Part shown: positions 35,951 through 46,371 of the stretch, piece after piece
Layout of the letters: each line of letters starts with the position of its first letter
Numbering within the stretch: position 1 is the first letter of the stretch
Origin: Rhodoferax sp963750815
Lineage (GTDB): Bacteria; Pseudomonadota; Gammaproteobacteria; Burkholderiales; Burkholderiaceae_C
DNA: 64,000 bases
Assembly (NCBI GenBank): GCA_963750815.1
Contig: CAVVRS010000002.1
Location: forward strand, 2,790,001 to 2,854,000
Reading direction: 5' to 3'
The notes under the pieces: model-generated
Database searches by the model: none
Told to the model about the DNA's origin: nothing
The model's input: only the letters and a program-made list of their open reading frames with translations
Made by a program: the position numbers and the translations under genes

Positions 35951-36433
35951 TCAGATACAACTTGTCACAAGATTGTCAAACGCTGCAATCACGGCCTTGG
36001 GCGCCTGCACCAGCTCAATCAAAACTCCTTCGCCACTGACCGGAAATTCATCATTGGCCTTGGGATGCAGAAAACAGATGTCAAAACCGGCCGCGCCCTT
36101 GCGGATACCTCCTGGCGCAAAACGCACCCCGTTGGCCGTCAGCCATTGCACCGCTTGCGGCAGGTCGTCGATCCACAAGCCCACATGATTGAGCGGGGTG
36201 GTGTGCACCGCCGGCTTCTTTTGCGGGTCGAGCGGCTGCATCAGATCGACTTCGACCTTGAATGGCCCGCTCCCGATGGCACAGATGTCTTCATCCACGT
36301 TCTCGCGCTCGCTGCGAAAAGCGCCGGTAACTTCCAGCCCGAGCATCTCGACCCAGAGCATTTGCAGGCGTCTCTTGTCCGGGCCACCGATGGCTATTTG
36401 CTGGATACCCAGTACTTTGAACGGTCTTGACAC
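35951..36433 (-). CDS. VOC-family protein, possible methylmalonyl-CoA epimerase
   Basis: A 160-residue glyoxalase-fold protein with two beta-alpha-beta modules. The start is GTG 36433 with AAGGGG eight bases upstream. LNHVGLWIDD supplies one likely metal His and VLIELVQ the C-terminal Glu. The N-terminal His of epimerases and glyoxalases appears as Gln (QQIAIGG). Its place at the end of the propionyl-CoA carboxylase/methylmalonyl-CoA mutase gene run suggests the epimerase step (inference); lactoylglutathione-lyase-like function is the alternative. Confidence 0.8.
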   Translation of the reverse strand: MSRPFKVLGIQQIAIGGPDKRRLQMLWVEMLGLEVTGAFRSERENVDEDICAIGSGPFKVEVDLMQPLDPQKKPAVHTTPLNHVGLWIDDLPQAVQWLTANGVRFAPGGIRKGAAGFDICFLHPKANDEFPVSGEGVLIELVQAPKAVIAAFDNLVTSCI

Positions 36434-36447
36434 GATGAATTCCCCTT

Positions 36448-37527
36448 TCAGAATGACGGCGCCTGCAGCGCGTCAAGCGCCAGCACCGCGCTGCGTTGCA
36501 CATGGCCTTGCTGATCCTTCAGCAGCAGCCTGAGCTGGCGTTGCACCCAATCGACTTCGACCATGGCGTAATTCAGGCCGTCATACAGCTCACCCAGCCG
36601 GTTCGGACCGGCCTCCTTGGCGCCCTGCCAGGAGTGCGTCATGCCGCTGGTGGTCAACTCGGTAAGCGCATACGGCATGCCGAAACTGTCACGGTACAGC
36701 GCGCCAATATGCCGGTCACCCGACAGCAGCACGACACCACTGGCGCGGGCAGTGCGCAAGGTGTCTATCAAACGTTGCCGCTCCAGCGGAAAGTTGCCCC
36801 AGCGCTCCCAGCCATGACCTTCTGCGAGTATCTGGATGCCGGAGACGACCAGCCGCACATCGGCAGCCAGCGTGAGCTGTTGCGCCAGCCAGCGCCACTG
36901 AGCTTCTCCGAGCATGGTCTTGCCCGGGTCCGGGTCAGGAACATAGCGCTCGCGGCCCGGCGCATCACGCTGATCGGTCGCTTTCCAGGGCGAGCGATAC
37001 CAGCGGGTATCGAGCAAAATAACCTGCACCCGTCGCCCGGGTGGTCCATACAGGGCGGCGTGGTAAAGACCATCACGCTGGCGCCGTGGATCGTCCGCTG
37101 CCACGTTCCAGAAGCGCAAAAAAGCCTCTTTTGAAGCCTGCTTGTGTTCAAACGCGGCGCCGCCGTCGTTCAGTCCGTAGTCGTTGTCGTCCCACAGGCT
37201 CAGGTGCGGCACGCTGGCGCGCAGTTGGGCAAAGCCGGGTTGCGCTTTTTGCTTGTCATAGGCTGCGTTCAAGCGCTCCAGGCTGAACGGCTGCTCGCTG
37301 GCATAGACCGTGTCGCCGGCAAAGACAAACAGATCAGGGTGCCCGGCCAGCACCGCTGGCCAGATGGCTTGCGGCAAGTCCTGGTGAATGCAGGAACCAA
37401 CACCGATGCGAAATACACCGGCCACGCGATCCATCGGGGCGCAGCCGGCTGCCAGTGCGCCCAACGCCAGCGCCGCGCCCGCGCCAGCCATGGCGTGCAG
37501 GCTGGTGCGGCGAGTCACCCGATGCAT
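36448..37527 (-). CDS. PhoD-like metallophosphatase, Tat lipoprotein
   Basis: A 359-residue PhoD-family enzyme. The N-terminus has a twin-arginine motif (TRRTSLHA), a hydrophobic stretch and a Cys in a lipobox (LAAGC), so it is probably exported by Tat and lipidated. Metal-site motifs are FAGDTVY, WDDNDYGLNDGG and LSGDRH. It would act outside the cytoplasm as a phosphodiesterase or alkaline phosphatase. It sits between pccA and the VOC gene in the same direction with 14-17 bp gaps, although no link to propionate is apparent. Confidence 0.88.
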   Translation of the reverse strand: MHRVTRRTSLHAMAGAGAALALGALAAGCAPMDRVAGVFRIGVGSCIHQDLPQAIWPAVLAGHPDLFVFAGDTVYASEQPFSLERLNAAYDKQKAQPGFAQLRASVPHLSLWDDNDYGLNDGGAAFEHKQASKEAFLRFWNVAADDPRRQRDGLYHAALYGPPGRRVQVILLDTRWYRSPWKATDQRDAPGRERYVPDPDPGKTMLGEAQWRWLAQQLTLAADVRLVVSGIQILAEGHGWERWGNFPLERQRLIDTLRTARASGVVLLSGDRHIGALYRDSFGMPYALTELTTSGMTHSWQGAKEAGPNRLGELYDGLNYAMVEVDWVQRQLRLLLKDQQGHVQRSAVLALDALQAPSF

Positions 37528-37544
37528 CGACGGCTCCAGCCCGC

Positions 37545-39599
37545 TCAGGCAAACTCAACAATGGGCTGATCGACCATCAAGCTCTCGCCGCGGGTCGCCA
37601 GCACCTTGCCCACCACGCCATCGGCCACGGCAAACAACACGTTTTCCATTTTCATGGCCTCAATGACCGCCACGCGTTCACCGGCCTGCACCTTCTGCCC
37701 CGGCTGCACCGATACCTCCACCAGCAAGCCCGGCATGGGTGACAGCACAAAGCGGCTCATGTCAGGCGGCGCCTTGTAAGGCATCAGGGCGTGCAAGGCA
37801 GCCGCCCTTCTCGAAAGTACCAGCGCATCAATCTGGCAGCCATTGTGCGAAACCCGGATCGCCAGCGGATTCTTGCCTGCCAGACCGCCGCGCTCGACCT
37901 GCGCGGTAAACGCGACACCATTGCAGGTGCCGCTGATACGCACTTCGCCCAAGCGATAGTTGCTACATATTTTGTAGCTGCTTGCGCCTACCCTGATTGA
38001 GCTGGAGCCGGTTTTTCCTTCAAATTCAGTGACCGACACCGGTGTTGGGGTGGTGGCGCCGTGCTGACCCAGCGTGACCACCACAAAGTCCTCGCCAACC
38101 GCGACTTCGTGACCCTCCATCTGGCCACTGATGACGCTGGCCCGGTTGCGGTATTTGCGGTTGACAAAAGCCGCCAGCGCCACCAGCAGGCCGGCGTCGT
38201 CGTGCGGCACGTCTTCGGCACGAAAGCCTCTGGCGTAGTTCTCGGCGATGAAGCCGGTATTGAAGTCGCCCGCCACAAACTTGGGGTGCGCCAGCAGCGC
38301 CGCCTGAAACGGGATGTTGCTCGACACGCCGCGAATCACAAAACCGTTAAGTGCCTCACGCATCTTGGCAATGGCATCGAGCCTGTCCTTGCCGTGCACG
38401 ATCAGCTTGCAGATCATGGAGTCGTAATACATCGGAATCTCGCCACCGTCCTGCACGCCGGTGTCGACCCGTACCCCCTGCCACTGGCTGACATCCGACG
38501 CGAACATGGTCTCTTTTGGTGGCTGGAAGCGCACCAGCCGGCCGGTGGAGGGCAGGAAGTTGCGAAACGGGTCTTCGGCGTTGATGCGGCACTCCATCGC
38601 CCAGCCCGTGCGTTTCACGTCGGCCTGCGTCAGCGGTAGCTTCTCGCCCGCCGCCACCCGAATCATCAGTTCCACCAGGTCCAGGCCGGTAATGCATTCA
38701 GTGACCGGGTGCTCCACCTGCAACCGCGTGTTCATTTCCAGGAAGTAAAAGCTCTGGTCCTTGCCAACTACAAATTCCACGGTGCCCGCACTCTGGTACT
38801 TCACTGCTTTGGCCAGCGCCACCGCCTGCTCGCCCATCGCCTTGCGCGTCGCGTCGCTGATGAAAGGAGACGGCGCTTCTTCAATCACCTTTTGGTGGCG
38901 GCGCTGCAGCGAACACTCACGCTCATTAAGGTAGACCATATTGCCGTGACTGTCGCCAATCAGCTGGATTTCAATGTGACGTGGCTCCTCAACGTACTTC
39001 TCGACGAACACGCGGTCGTCGCCAAAGCTGTTGCGCGCCTCGTTGCGGCAGCTGGTAAAACCCTCAAACGCTTCCTTGTCATTGAAGGCGACGCGCAAGC
39101 CCTTGCCGCCGCCGCCGGCACTGGCCTTGATCATGACGGGGTAGCCAATGCCCTGGGCAATCTCGACCGCCCGCTCGGCAGTTTCAATGGCGCTGTTGAC
39201 GCCCGGAATGCAGTTGACACCGGCCGAACCGGCCAGCTTTTTGGACTCAATCTTGTCCCCCATGGCGGCCATGGAGTAATGCTTGGGACCGATGAAGACA
39301 ATGCCCTCCTCCTCAACGCGCTTGGCAAAGGCAGCGTTCTCGCTCAAAAAACCATAGCCCGGGTGCAACGCCTGGGCACCCGTCTGTTTGCAGGCGGCAA
39401 TGATTTTGTCGGCCAGCAAATAGCTCTCACGGCTCGGCGGCGGACCAATGTTGACAGCCTCGTCGGCCAGCATCACATGGCGTGCATCCTTGTCGGCGTC
39501 AGAATAAACCGCCACCGTCTTGATGCCCATTTTTTGCGCCGTCTTGATGACCCGGCAGGCGATTTCGCCACGGTTGGCGATGAGTATTTTTTCAAACAT
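37545..39599 (-). CDS. pccA: propionyl-CoA carboxylase, biotin carboxylase/carrier subunit
   Basis: A 684-residue subunit with biotin carboxylase (residues 1-450: ILIANRGEIACRVIKTA, ATP-grasp GGGGKGLRV, EMNTRLQVEHPVTE), a middle BT-like domain and a C-terminal biotin carrier (EAMKMEN, biotin on the Lys). Context with mutase and pccB points to propionyl-CoA as substrate. In the middle domain, 16 codons (37962-38009, encoding a GSSSIRVGASSYKICS peptide) coincide exactly with an interspersed repeat. Confidence 0.92.
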   Translation of the reverse strand: MFEKILIANRGEIACRVIKTAQKMGIKTVAVYSDADKDARHVMLADEAVNIGPPPSRESYLLADKIIAACKQTGAQALHPGYGFLSENAAFAKRVEEEGIVFIGPKHYSMAAMGDKIESKKLAGSAGVNCIPGVNSAIETAERAVEIAQGIGYPVMIKASAGGGGKGLRVAFNDKEAFEGFTSCRNEARNSFGDDRVFVEKYVEEPRHIEIQLIGDSHGNMVYLNERECSLQRRHQKVIEEAPSPFISDATRKAMGEQAVALAKAVKYQSAGTVEFVVGKDQSFYFLEMNTRLQVEHPVTECITGLDLVELMIRVAAGEKLPLTQADVKRTGWAMECRINAEDPFRNFLPSTGRLVRFQPPKETMFASDVSQWQGVRVDTGVQDGGEIPMYYDSMICKLIVHGKDRLDAIAKMREALNGFVIRGVSSNIPFQAALLAHPKFVAGDFNTGFIAENYARGFRAEDVPHDDAGLLVALAAFVNRKYRNRASVISGQMEGHEVAVGEDFVVVTLGQHGATTPTPVSVTEFEGKTGSSSIRVGASSYKICSNYRLGEVRISGTCNGVAFTAQVERGGLAGKNPLAIRVSHNGCQIDALVLSRRAAALHALMPYKAPPDMSRFVLSPMPGLLVEVSVQPGQKVQAGERVAVIEAMKMENVLFAVADGVVGKVLATRGESLMVDQPIVEFA
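37962..38009 (+). repeat. interspersed repeat, copy inside pccA
   Basis: A 48 bp copy: GCTAC-N7-GTAGC, then TGCTTGCGC and a tail ending GCTGGAGCC. It sits antisense in pccA and occupies exactly 16 codons in frame. Confidence 0.8.
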
Positions 39600-39912
39600 G
39601 TTGTTTTCCTAACGTTATTCGGTCAGCGAATGCTGTATTTCTGAACCCGCAGCAGGGTGGAGGCGCCCGCCGCCATTCGTGTCCCCCGGCCTTCGGCCTC
39701 CTCCTTGACCTCACTTTGGCGCGCACCCCCGCCCTGTTGCTGCGAAGTGCAGAATTTGACCTTCACGCTCGAATACCAAGTGGCCGGGATCGGGCTGCCT
39801 GGGTGTTCTGCGCAGGTCAAGGAGGAGCGCGCAGCGCGGGGGACACGGAGCAGAGCACCCAGGGAGCCTGATCCGGTACGAAGTAGGTTCACAGCTTTCC
39901 AGTTCATAGCTA
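39600..39912. other. non-coding gap between the HhH gene and pccA
   Basis: A 313 bp gap inside an otherwise tight minus-strand gene run. It contains a composite inverted-repeat element (39679-39863) and possibly a degenerate repeat head near 39893. No convincing open frame was seen. It may hold a promoter for pccA-phoD-VOC, but none is clear. Confidence 0.6.
39679..39863. repeat. composite inverted-repeat element
   Basis: Two perfect arm pairs are GTGTCCCCC (39679-39687) with GGGGGACAC (39838-39846), and CTCCTCCTTGACCT (39698-39711) with AGGTCAAGGAGGAG (39814-39827). A third pair, CCTGGGTGTTCTGC (39798-39811) with GCAGAGCACCCAGG (39850-39863), matches 13 of 14 and is interleaved with the others. 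No transposase is present. It may be a MITE-like or decayed element. Confidence 0.7.
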
Positions 39913-40200
39913 TCAAGCCCCTAACTTCGTGGACTTGCGCTGCGGCGTGAAGTGCCACCAGGGTTGTGCGGGGCCACCATTCATGAAGTCTTTGGCGGCC
40001 AGAAACGTATCGAGCACACAAGGGTCATGGCGATGGCCCATGGGGGTGCGCAAGGCGTCATACATAGCAATCGGGTCCATGGCAGCCACCTGGGCTGGCG
40101 TGATTACACCCAAGCCGCACAGATCGTGTGCGATGGACTTACCTACATTGGGAATATCGGTCAACACTTTGGCTTGCGATGCATGTGTGGCTTTAGGCAT
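39913..40200 (-). CDS. helix-hairpin-helix protein of the Cdd1/pathogenicity-locus family
   Basis: A 95-residue protein with a helix-hairpin-helix motif (LTDIPNVGKSIAHDLCGLGVITPAQVA) and the conserved DPCVLDTFLAAKDFMNGGPAQPWWHFTPQRK end of the Cdd1-like family. Members are small putative DNA-binding proteins of unknown role. It lies 15 bp after the NTF2-like gene in the propionate gene run. Confidence 0.85.
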   Translation of the reverse strand: MPKATHASQAKVLTDIPNVGKSIAHDLCGLGVITPAQVAAMDPIAMYDALRTPMGHRHDPCVLDTFLAAKDFMNGGPAQPWWHFTPQRKSTKLGA

Positions 40201-40215
40201 GGGCGTTTCTCTATT

Positions 40216-40590
40216 TCAGTTCGACAAGGGTGCCGAAGGGACGACAGTGCCTTGATGGAACACCATCTGCCAGGTGCCGTTGATCTGGCTCCATACTGAA
40301 CTGCGCAAGGTACTTGCTGCGCGACGGGAGCGGTAGGTCAAAAGCAAGCTGGCATCTGCCAATTGCGTAACCCGAACATCCGTCATCGCGCCCTCTGACT
40401 TGGGCGAGTCCTTCAGCATTGCCGTGATAGCGTCGCGCGACCATACTCTGCCGGATGTGCCGAACTCGTAAAAATCAGGCGACAGCAGATCTTCAAACCC
40501 TCTGCCGTCACGGGTCTTTTCTCTGTTGTTCAAGGCTGCTTCAAGCATCACAATTTCTTCGGCCAACGCAGTGGAGGTGATATCCCGCAT
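40216..40590 (-). CDS. NTF2-like (DUF4440/SnoaL-type) protein
   Basis: A 124-residue protein of the cone-shaped NTF2 fold; the LLSPDFYEFGTSGRVWSRDAI pattern and the terminal WQMVFHQGT strand are typical of DUF4440. ATG 40590 shares one base with the pccB stop (TGATG), so translation is probably coupled to pccB; an upstream in-frame start at 40620 would lie inside pccB. Its ligand is unknown. Confidence 0.85.
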   Translation of the reverse strand: MRDITSTALAEEIVMLEAALNNREKTRDGRGFEDLLSPDFYEFGTSGRVWSRDAITAMLKDSPKSEGAMTDVRVTQLADASLLLTYRSRRAASTLRSSVWSQINGTWQMVFHQGTVVPSAPLSN

Positions 40591-42122
40591 CACAGCGGAA
40601 TGTTCCCGTGCTTGCGCCACGGGTTTTCAAGTTTCTTGTCGCGCAGCATCACCAGCGAGCGACAGATGCGTTTGCGCGTCTCGTGCGGCAGGATGACATC
40701 GTCAATGAAGCCGCGCGCCCCGGCGACAAACGGGTTGGCAAAACGGGCTTTGTATTCGGCTTCTCTGGCGGCCAGCTTGGCCGGATCGCCCTTGTCCTCG
40801 CGGAAGATGATCTCGACCGCGCCTTTGGCACCCATCACGGCAATTTCGGCATTGGGCCAGGCCAGGTTGACGTCGCCGCGCAGGTGCTTGGAGCTCATCA
40901 CGTCATAGGCGCCGCCATAGGCTTTGCGGGTAATGACGGTGATCTTGGGGACCGTGCACTCGGCAAATGCGTATAGCAGTTTGGCACCGTGCTTGATGAT
41001 CCCGCCATACTCCTGCGCGGTGCCGGGCATGAACCCCGGTACATCGACAAAAGTGATGACAGGAATATTGAACGCGTCGCAAAAGCGCACAAAGCGCGCG
41101 GCCTTGATCGCACTCTTGATATCCAGACAACCGGCCAGCACCAGCGGTTGATTGGCAACGACACCCACCGTCTGGCCCTCCATGCGGCCAAAGCCGATCA
41201 GGATGTTCCTGGCGTACTCGGGTTGCAACTCAAAGAAGTCACCGTCATCGACCGTCTTGACGATGAGTTCCTTCATGTCATACGGTTTATTGGCGTTGTC
41301 GGGCACCAGCGTGTCCAGGCTCATGTCCATGCGGTCCGCCGGGTCGCCGCTGCGGCGCACCGGTGCTTTTTCACGGTTATTGAGCGGCAGGTAGTTGTAC
41401 AGGCGGCGCAGCATCAGCAGCGCCTCCACATCATTCTCAAACGCCAGGTCGGCGACACCGCTGCGGGTGGTGTGGCTGATGGCACCGCCCAGTTCCTCAG
41501 CTGTCACATCTTCGTGCGTCACCGTCTTCACCACCTCGGGGCCGGTGACAAACATGTAGGAGCTGTCCTTGACCATGAAGATGAAGTCGGTCATGGCCGG
41601 CGAATACACCGCGCCACCGGCGCAGGGGCCCATGATCATGCTGATCTGCGGCACCACGCCGCTGGCCATAACGTTGCGCTGGAACACATCGGCGTAACCA
41701 CCCAGGGACGCCACGCCTTCCTGAATCCGCGCACCGCCCGAGTCGTTCAAACCAATCACCGGCGCGCCGACCTTCATGGCCTGGTCCATCACCTTGCAGA
41801 TTTTCTCGGCATGGGCTTCGGACAAGGCACCGCCGAACACAGTGAAATCCTGGCTGAAGACAAACACCAAACGGCCGTTGATCATGCCGTAGCCGGTGAC
41901 CACACCGTCGCCAGGAATCTTCTGATCCTGCATGCCGAAGTCAACGCAGCGGTGCTCGACAAACATGTCCCACTCTTCAAACGTGCCCTCGTCGAGCAGC
42001 AGTTCGAGGCGTTCGCGGGCGCTGAGTTTGCCCTTCTTGTGTTGCGCATCAATGCGCTTCTGGCCACCGCCCAGGCGCGCGAGTTGGCGCTTGGCTTCAA
42101 GTTGTTCAAGAATGTCGTGCAT
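40590..42122 (-). CDS. pccB: propionyl-CoA carboxylase, carboxyltransferase beta subunit
   Basis: A 510-residue carboxyltransferase. The N-terminus MHDILEQLEAKRQLARLGGG and the acyl-CoA and biotin pockets (DSGGARIQEGVASLGGYADVF; MGPCAGGAVYSPA; GYGGIIKHGAKLLYA-like; KAYGGAYDVMSSKH) are typical of propionyl-CoA carboxylase beta chains. With PccA it makes methylmalonyl-CoA. It lies downstream of meaB, separated by 64 bp that hold a repeat copy. Confidence 0.94.
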   Translation of the reverse strand: MHDILEQLEAKRQLARLGGGQKRIDAQHKKGKLSARERLELLLDEGTFEEWDMFVEHRCVDFGMQDQKIPGDGVVTGYGMINGRLVFVFSQDFTVFGGALSEAHAEKICKVMDQAMKVGAPVIGLNDSGGARIQEGVASLGGYADVFQRNVMASGVVPQISMIMGPCAGGAVYSPAMTDFIFMVKDSSYMFVTGPEVVKTVTHEDVTAEELGGAISHTTRSGVADLAFENDVEALLMLRRLYNYLPLNNREKAPVRRSGDPADRMDMSLDTLVPDNANKPYDMKELIVKTVDDGDFFELQPEYARNILIGFGRMEGQTVGVVANQPLVLAGCLDIKSAIKAARFVRFCDAFNIPVITFVDVPGFMPGTAQEYGGIIKHGAKLLYAFAECTVPKITVITRKAYGGAYDVMSSKHLRGDVNLAWPNAEIAVMGAKGAVEIIFREDKGDPAKLAAREAEYKARFANPFVAGARGFIDDVILPHETRKRICRSLVMLRDKKLENPWRKHGNIPL

Positions 42123-42166
42123 GGTTTTCTCTCATTACGAAGTTTTTGTCGTTTCGGTCAGTAACT

Positions 42167-42214
42167 GCTACTATTTTGATAGCTTCCTACGCAATCCCAC
42201 TATGGGCTAGCAGC
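42167..42214 (+). repeat. interspersed repeat, copy at the end of meaB
   Basis: A 48 bp copy: GCTAC-N7-ATAGC, then TTCCTACGC and a tail ending GGGCTAGCAGC. It lies antisense across the 3' end of meaB and into the meaB-pccB gap, and provides the last codons and the stop codon of meaB. Confidence 0.75.
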
Positions 42215-43176
42215 AGATTTCGTGCTGCCGTCGAGGCCGCGATCCGGCCCGCCAGCACGTCCTGGGTGAGTTGCGGCAGCAACACCTGGACCGCGCCGTG
42301 CTGCGCAAACGCCTGCTTCAGCCCGGCCTCAATGCGCTCCCACATCCAGGCCAGGGACTGCTGCTGCCGACGGGCCAGGAGTTGACCATTGGCCGTTTGC
42401 ATGGTTTGAAATTCGGTCACGGCCCGCCAGAAGGCATCGACTCCGACGCCCATCAGGGCACTGAGTTGCAGCGCCCTGGGGTGCCAGATTTTTTCATCAC
42501 GACTGGCAAACAGGCCCAGCAACTGCATCGCCGAGGTGACTTGCAGTTGCGCGCGGTGCGCCGCATTGGCATCGATGTCGGCCTTGTTGATCAGCACCAG
42601 GTCGGCCAGTTCCATGACGCCTTTTTTGATGGCCTGCAGATCGTCGCCGGCATTGGGCAACTGCATCAGTACAAACATATCCGTCATGTGGGCCACGGCG
42701 GTCTCCGATTGACCCACGCCAACCGTCTCGACAATCACAATGTCATAACCGGCCGCCTCGCACACCAGCATGGCCTCACGCGTTTTTTCGGCCACGCCGC
42801 CCAGCGTGCCACTGCTCGGGCTGGGGCGGATGTAGGCGCTGTCATGCACCGACAGTTTTTCCATGCGCGTCTTGTCACCCAGAATCGAACCGCCTGAGAC
42901 CGTGCTCGACGGATCAACGGTCAGGACCGCAACCCGGTGACCCTGCTCAATCAGATAAAGACCCAACACTTCAATGAAGGTCGATTTGCCAACGCCGGGC
43001 ACGCCGCTGATGCCCAGGCGCAAAGACTTGCCAGTGTGGGGCAGTAGCGTTGCCAGCAGTTCGTCGGCCAGCGCCCGATGATCAGCGCGGGTCGATTCGA
43101 GCAGCGTGATGGCCTTGGCGATGGCGCGGCGCTGGACCGAAGCGCAACCGCGAAGAATCGATTCAATAACACTCAT
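42187..43176 (-). CDS. meaB: methylmalonyl-CoA mutase-associated GTPase
   Basis: A 329-residue G3E-family GTPase that guards cobalamin loading of the mutase. Walker A is GVPGVGKST; DPSST and ETVGVGQSE are the Mg/switch motifs; the base-recognition motif NKAD is present. Its start overlaps the stop of the preceding small gene by four bases. The final residues (HSGIA) and the stop lie in a repeat copy. Confidence 0.94.
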   Translation of the reverse strand: MSVIESILRGCASVQRRAIAKAITLLESTRADHRALADELLATLLPHTGKSLRLGISGVPGVGKSTFIEVLGLYLIEQGHRVAVLTVDPSSTVSGGSILGDKTRMEKLSVHDSAYIRPSPSSGTLGGVAEKTREAMLVCEAAGYDIVIVETVGVGQSETAVAHMTDMFVLMQLPNAGDDLQAIKKGVMELADLVLINKADIDANAAHRAQLQVTSAMQLLGLFASRDEKIWHPRALQLSALMGVGVDAFWRAVTEFQTMQTANGQLLARRQQQSLAWMWERIEAGLKQAFAQHGAVQVLLPQLTQDVLAGRIAASTAARNLLLAHSGIA

Positions 43177-43400
43177 GCTGACACCGCATGTGGTTCACCC
43201 CAACGGGAATCCAGATCAAACTCGCCTTCACCGACCTGGACAAACCCGTGACGCAGCGTAAGAAAGCCGCTGGCCAACCGCTCGCGGGCACGAACCGCAT
43301 CAAAGCGCCCCAGCCGCTCAAGGCTTTCACGCAGCGCCTCGATGCGCAAAGCCACCATCTGGTCGAGGTCGCCGGCTGTAACGGTTGCAAGCGTGAGCAT
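43173..43400 (-). pseudogene. truncated GNAT acetyltransferase, N-terminal fragment
   Basis: A 75-residue frame. Residues 1-47 (TAGDLDQMVALRIEALRES, then LERLGRFDAVRARERLASGF) match the first helices of GNAT acetyltransferases. The acetyl-CoA-binding half is absent and the last 25 residues do not continue the fold. Full-length relatives have about 150 residues. It is wedged between the mutase stop (8 bp gap) and the meaB start (ATGA overlap). It may survive because it transmits ribosomes to meaB (inference). Confidence 0.65.
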
Positions 43401-43408
43401 GGTCTATC

Positions 43409-45571
<2,163 letters not shown>

Positions 45572-45667
45572 GACGGGTGCCGTTCGTGATGAGTTTATGA
45601 AATGATCTGGCGCCGGGCAAGGCCTGCCGGTGGCGGCTGGATTGAATTGGTTGTAGTTTACGTTATT

Positions 45668-45697
45668 TATAATTATTGATTCAAAATATTGTTTCAA
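45668..45697. promoter_or_regulatory. divergent promoter region with candidate GntR operator
   Basis: The 142 bp gap between the mutase and GntR genes is strongly AT-rich. TATAAT at 45668-45673 could be a -10 for the regulator. An imperfect palindrome at 45676-45697 (TTGA...TCAA outer arms, 16 of 22 positions symmetric) lies at the expected start of transcription. This would allow the regulator to control both itself and the propionate genes (inference). Confidence 0.45.
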
Positions 45698-45713
45698 GCT
45701 TACAATTCTGGCC

Positions 45714-46361
45714 ATGGCCGCACTTTCTCTTTCTCCCCGCGCACTTTATGAAGAAGTTGCCGAATTGTTGCGCCAGCGAATTTTCAAACGTGAACTGGAG
45801 CCCGGCAGCTGGATTGACGAGCTGAAAATTGCCGAGGCCTACGGCATCAGCCGCACACCGCTGCGTGAAGCACTCAAGGTGCTGGCCGCAGAAGGTCTGG
45901 TCACCATGAAAGTACGGCGCGGCGCCTACGTGACCGAGGTGTCCGAGCGTGACCTGGCAGATGTTTACCACTTGCTGGGCCTGCTGGAGGCCGATGCGGC
46001 AGGCGTCGTGGCATCAGGGGCCAGTCCCTCCCAAATTGATGCTCTGCGGGCCTTGCACGACGATCTTGAAGCGTGTGCCAGACCCGGCAAACAGGACCGT
46101 GAGCGCTTTTTTGAGGTCAACGAACGCTTTCACATGTGCTTGCTGGAAATTGCCAATAACCGCTGGCGCGACCAGATGGTGGCTGACCTGCGCAAGGTCA
46201 TGAAACTCAACCGGCACAACTCACTGCTGAAATCCGGGCGCATGGACGAATCACTGAATGAACACCGCGCCTTGATGGCCGCCATTTCAGCCCGAGACGC
46301 AGCGCTTGCCATGCAGAGAATGCAGGAGCACTTCAGAAACGGCCTGGAAGCGGCCAACTGA
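45714..46361 (+). CDS. GntR-family regulator with FCD domain
   Basis: A 215-residue FadR-subfamily regulator. The winged helix is at residues 8-72 (RIFKRELEPGSWIDELKIAEAYGISRTPLREALKVLAAEGLV), followed by an all-helical FCD ligand domain. It is divergent from the methylmalonyl-CoA mutase operon and is the obvious candidate to regulate it, perhaps in response to an acyl-CoA or organic acid (inference). Confidence 0.92.
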   Translation: MAALSLSPRALYEEVAELLRQRIFKRELEPGSWIDELKIAEAYGISRTPLREALKVLAAEGLVTMKVRRGAYVTEVSERDLADVYHLLGLLEADAAGVVASGASPSQIDALRALHDDLEACARPGKQDRERFFEVNERFHMCLLEIANNRWRDQMVADLRKVMKLNRHNSLLKSGRMDESLNEHRALMAAISARDAALAMQRMQEHFRNGLEAAN

Positions 46362-46370
46362 CAGGCCGTT
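46338..46370. terminator. stem-loop between convergent genes
   Basis: AACGGCCT (46338-46345) pairs perfectly with AGGCCGTT (46363-46370) across the GntR stop codon, with a 17-nt loop. It stands exactly between two converging genes. There is no T-run, so only weak evidence for intrinsic termination. Confidence 0.35.
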
Positions 46371-46371
46371 A

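Noticed and set aside
39893..39940. Possible ninth copy of the interspersed repeat (GCTTT-N7-ATAGC head)
   Set aside because: The head fits but the CGC block and tail do not; kept out of the family count.
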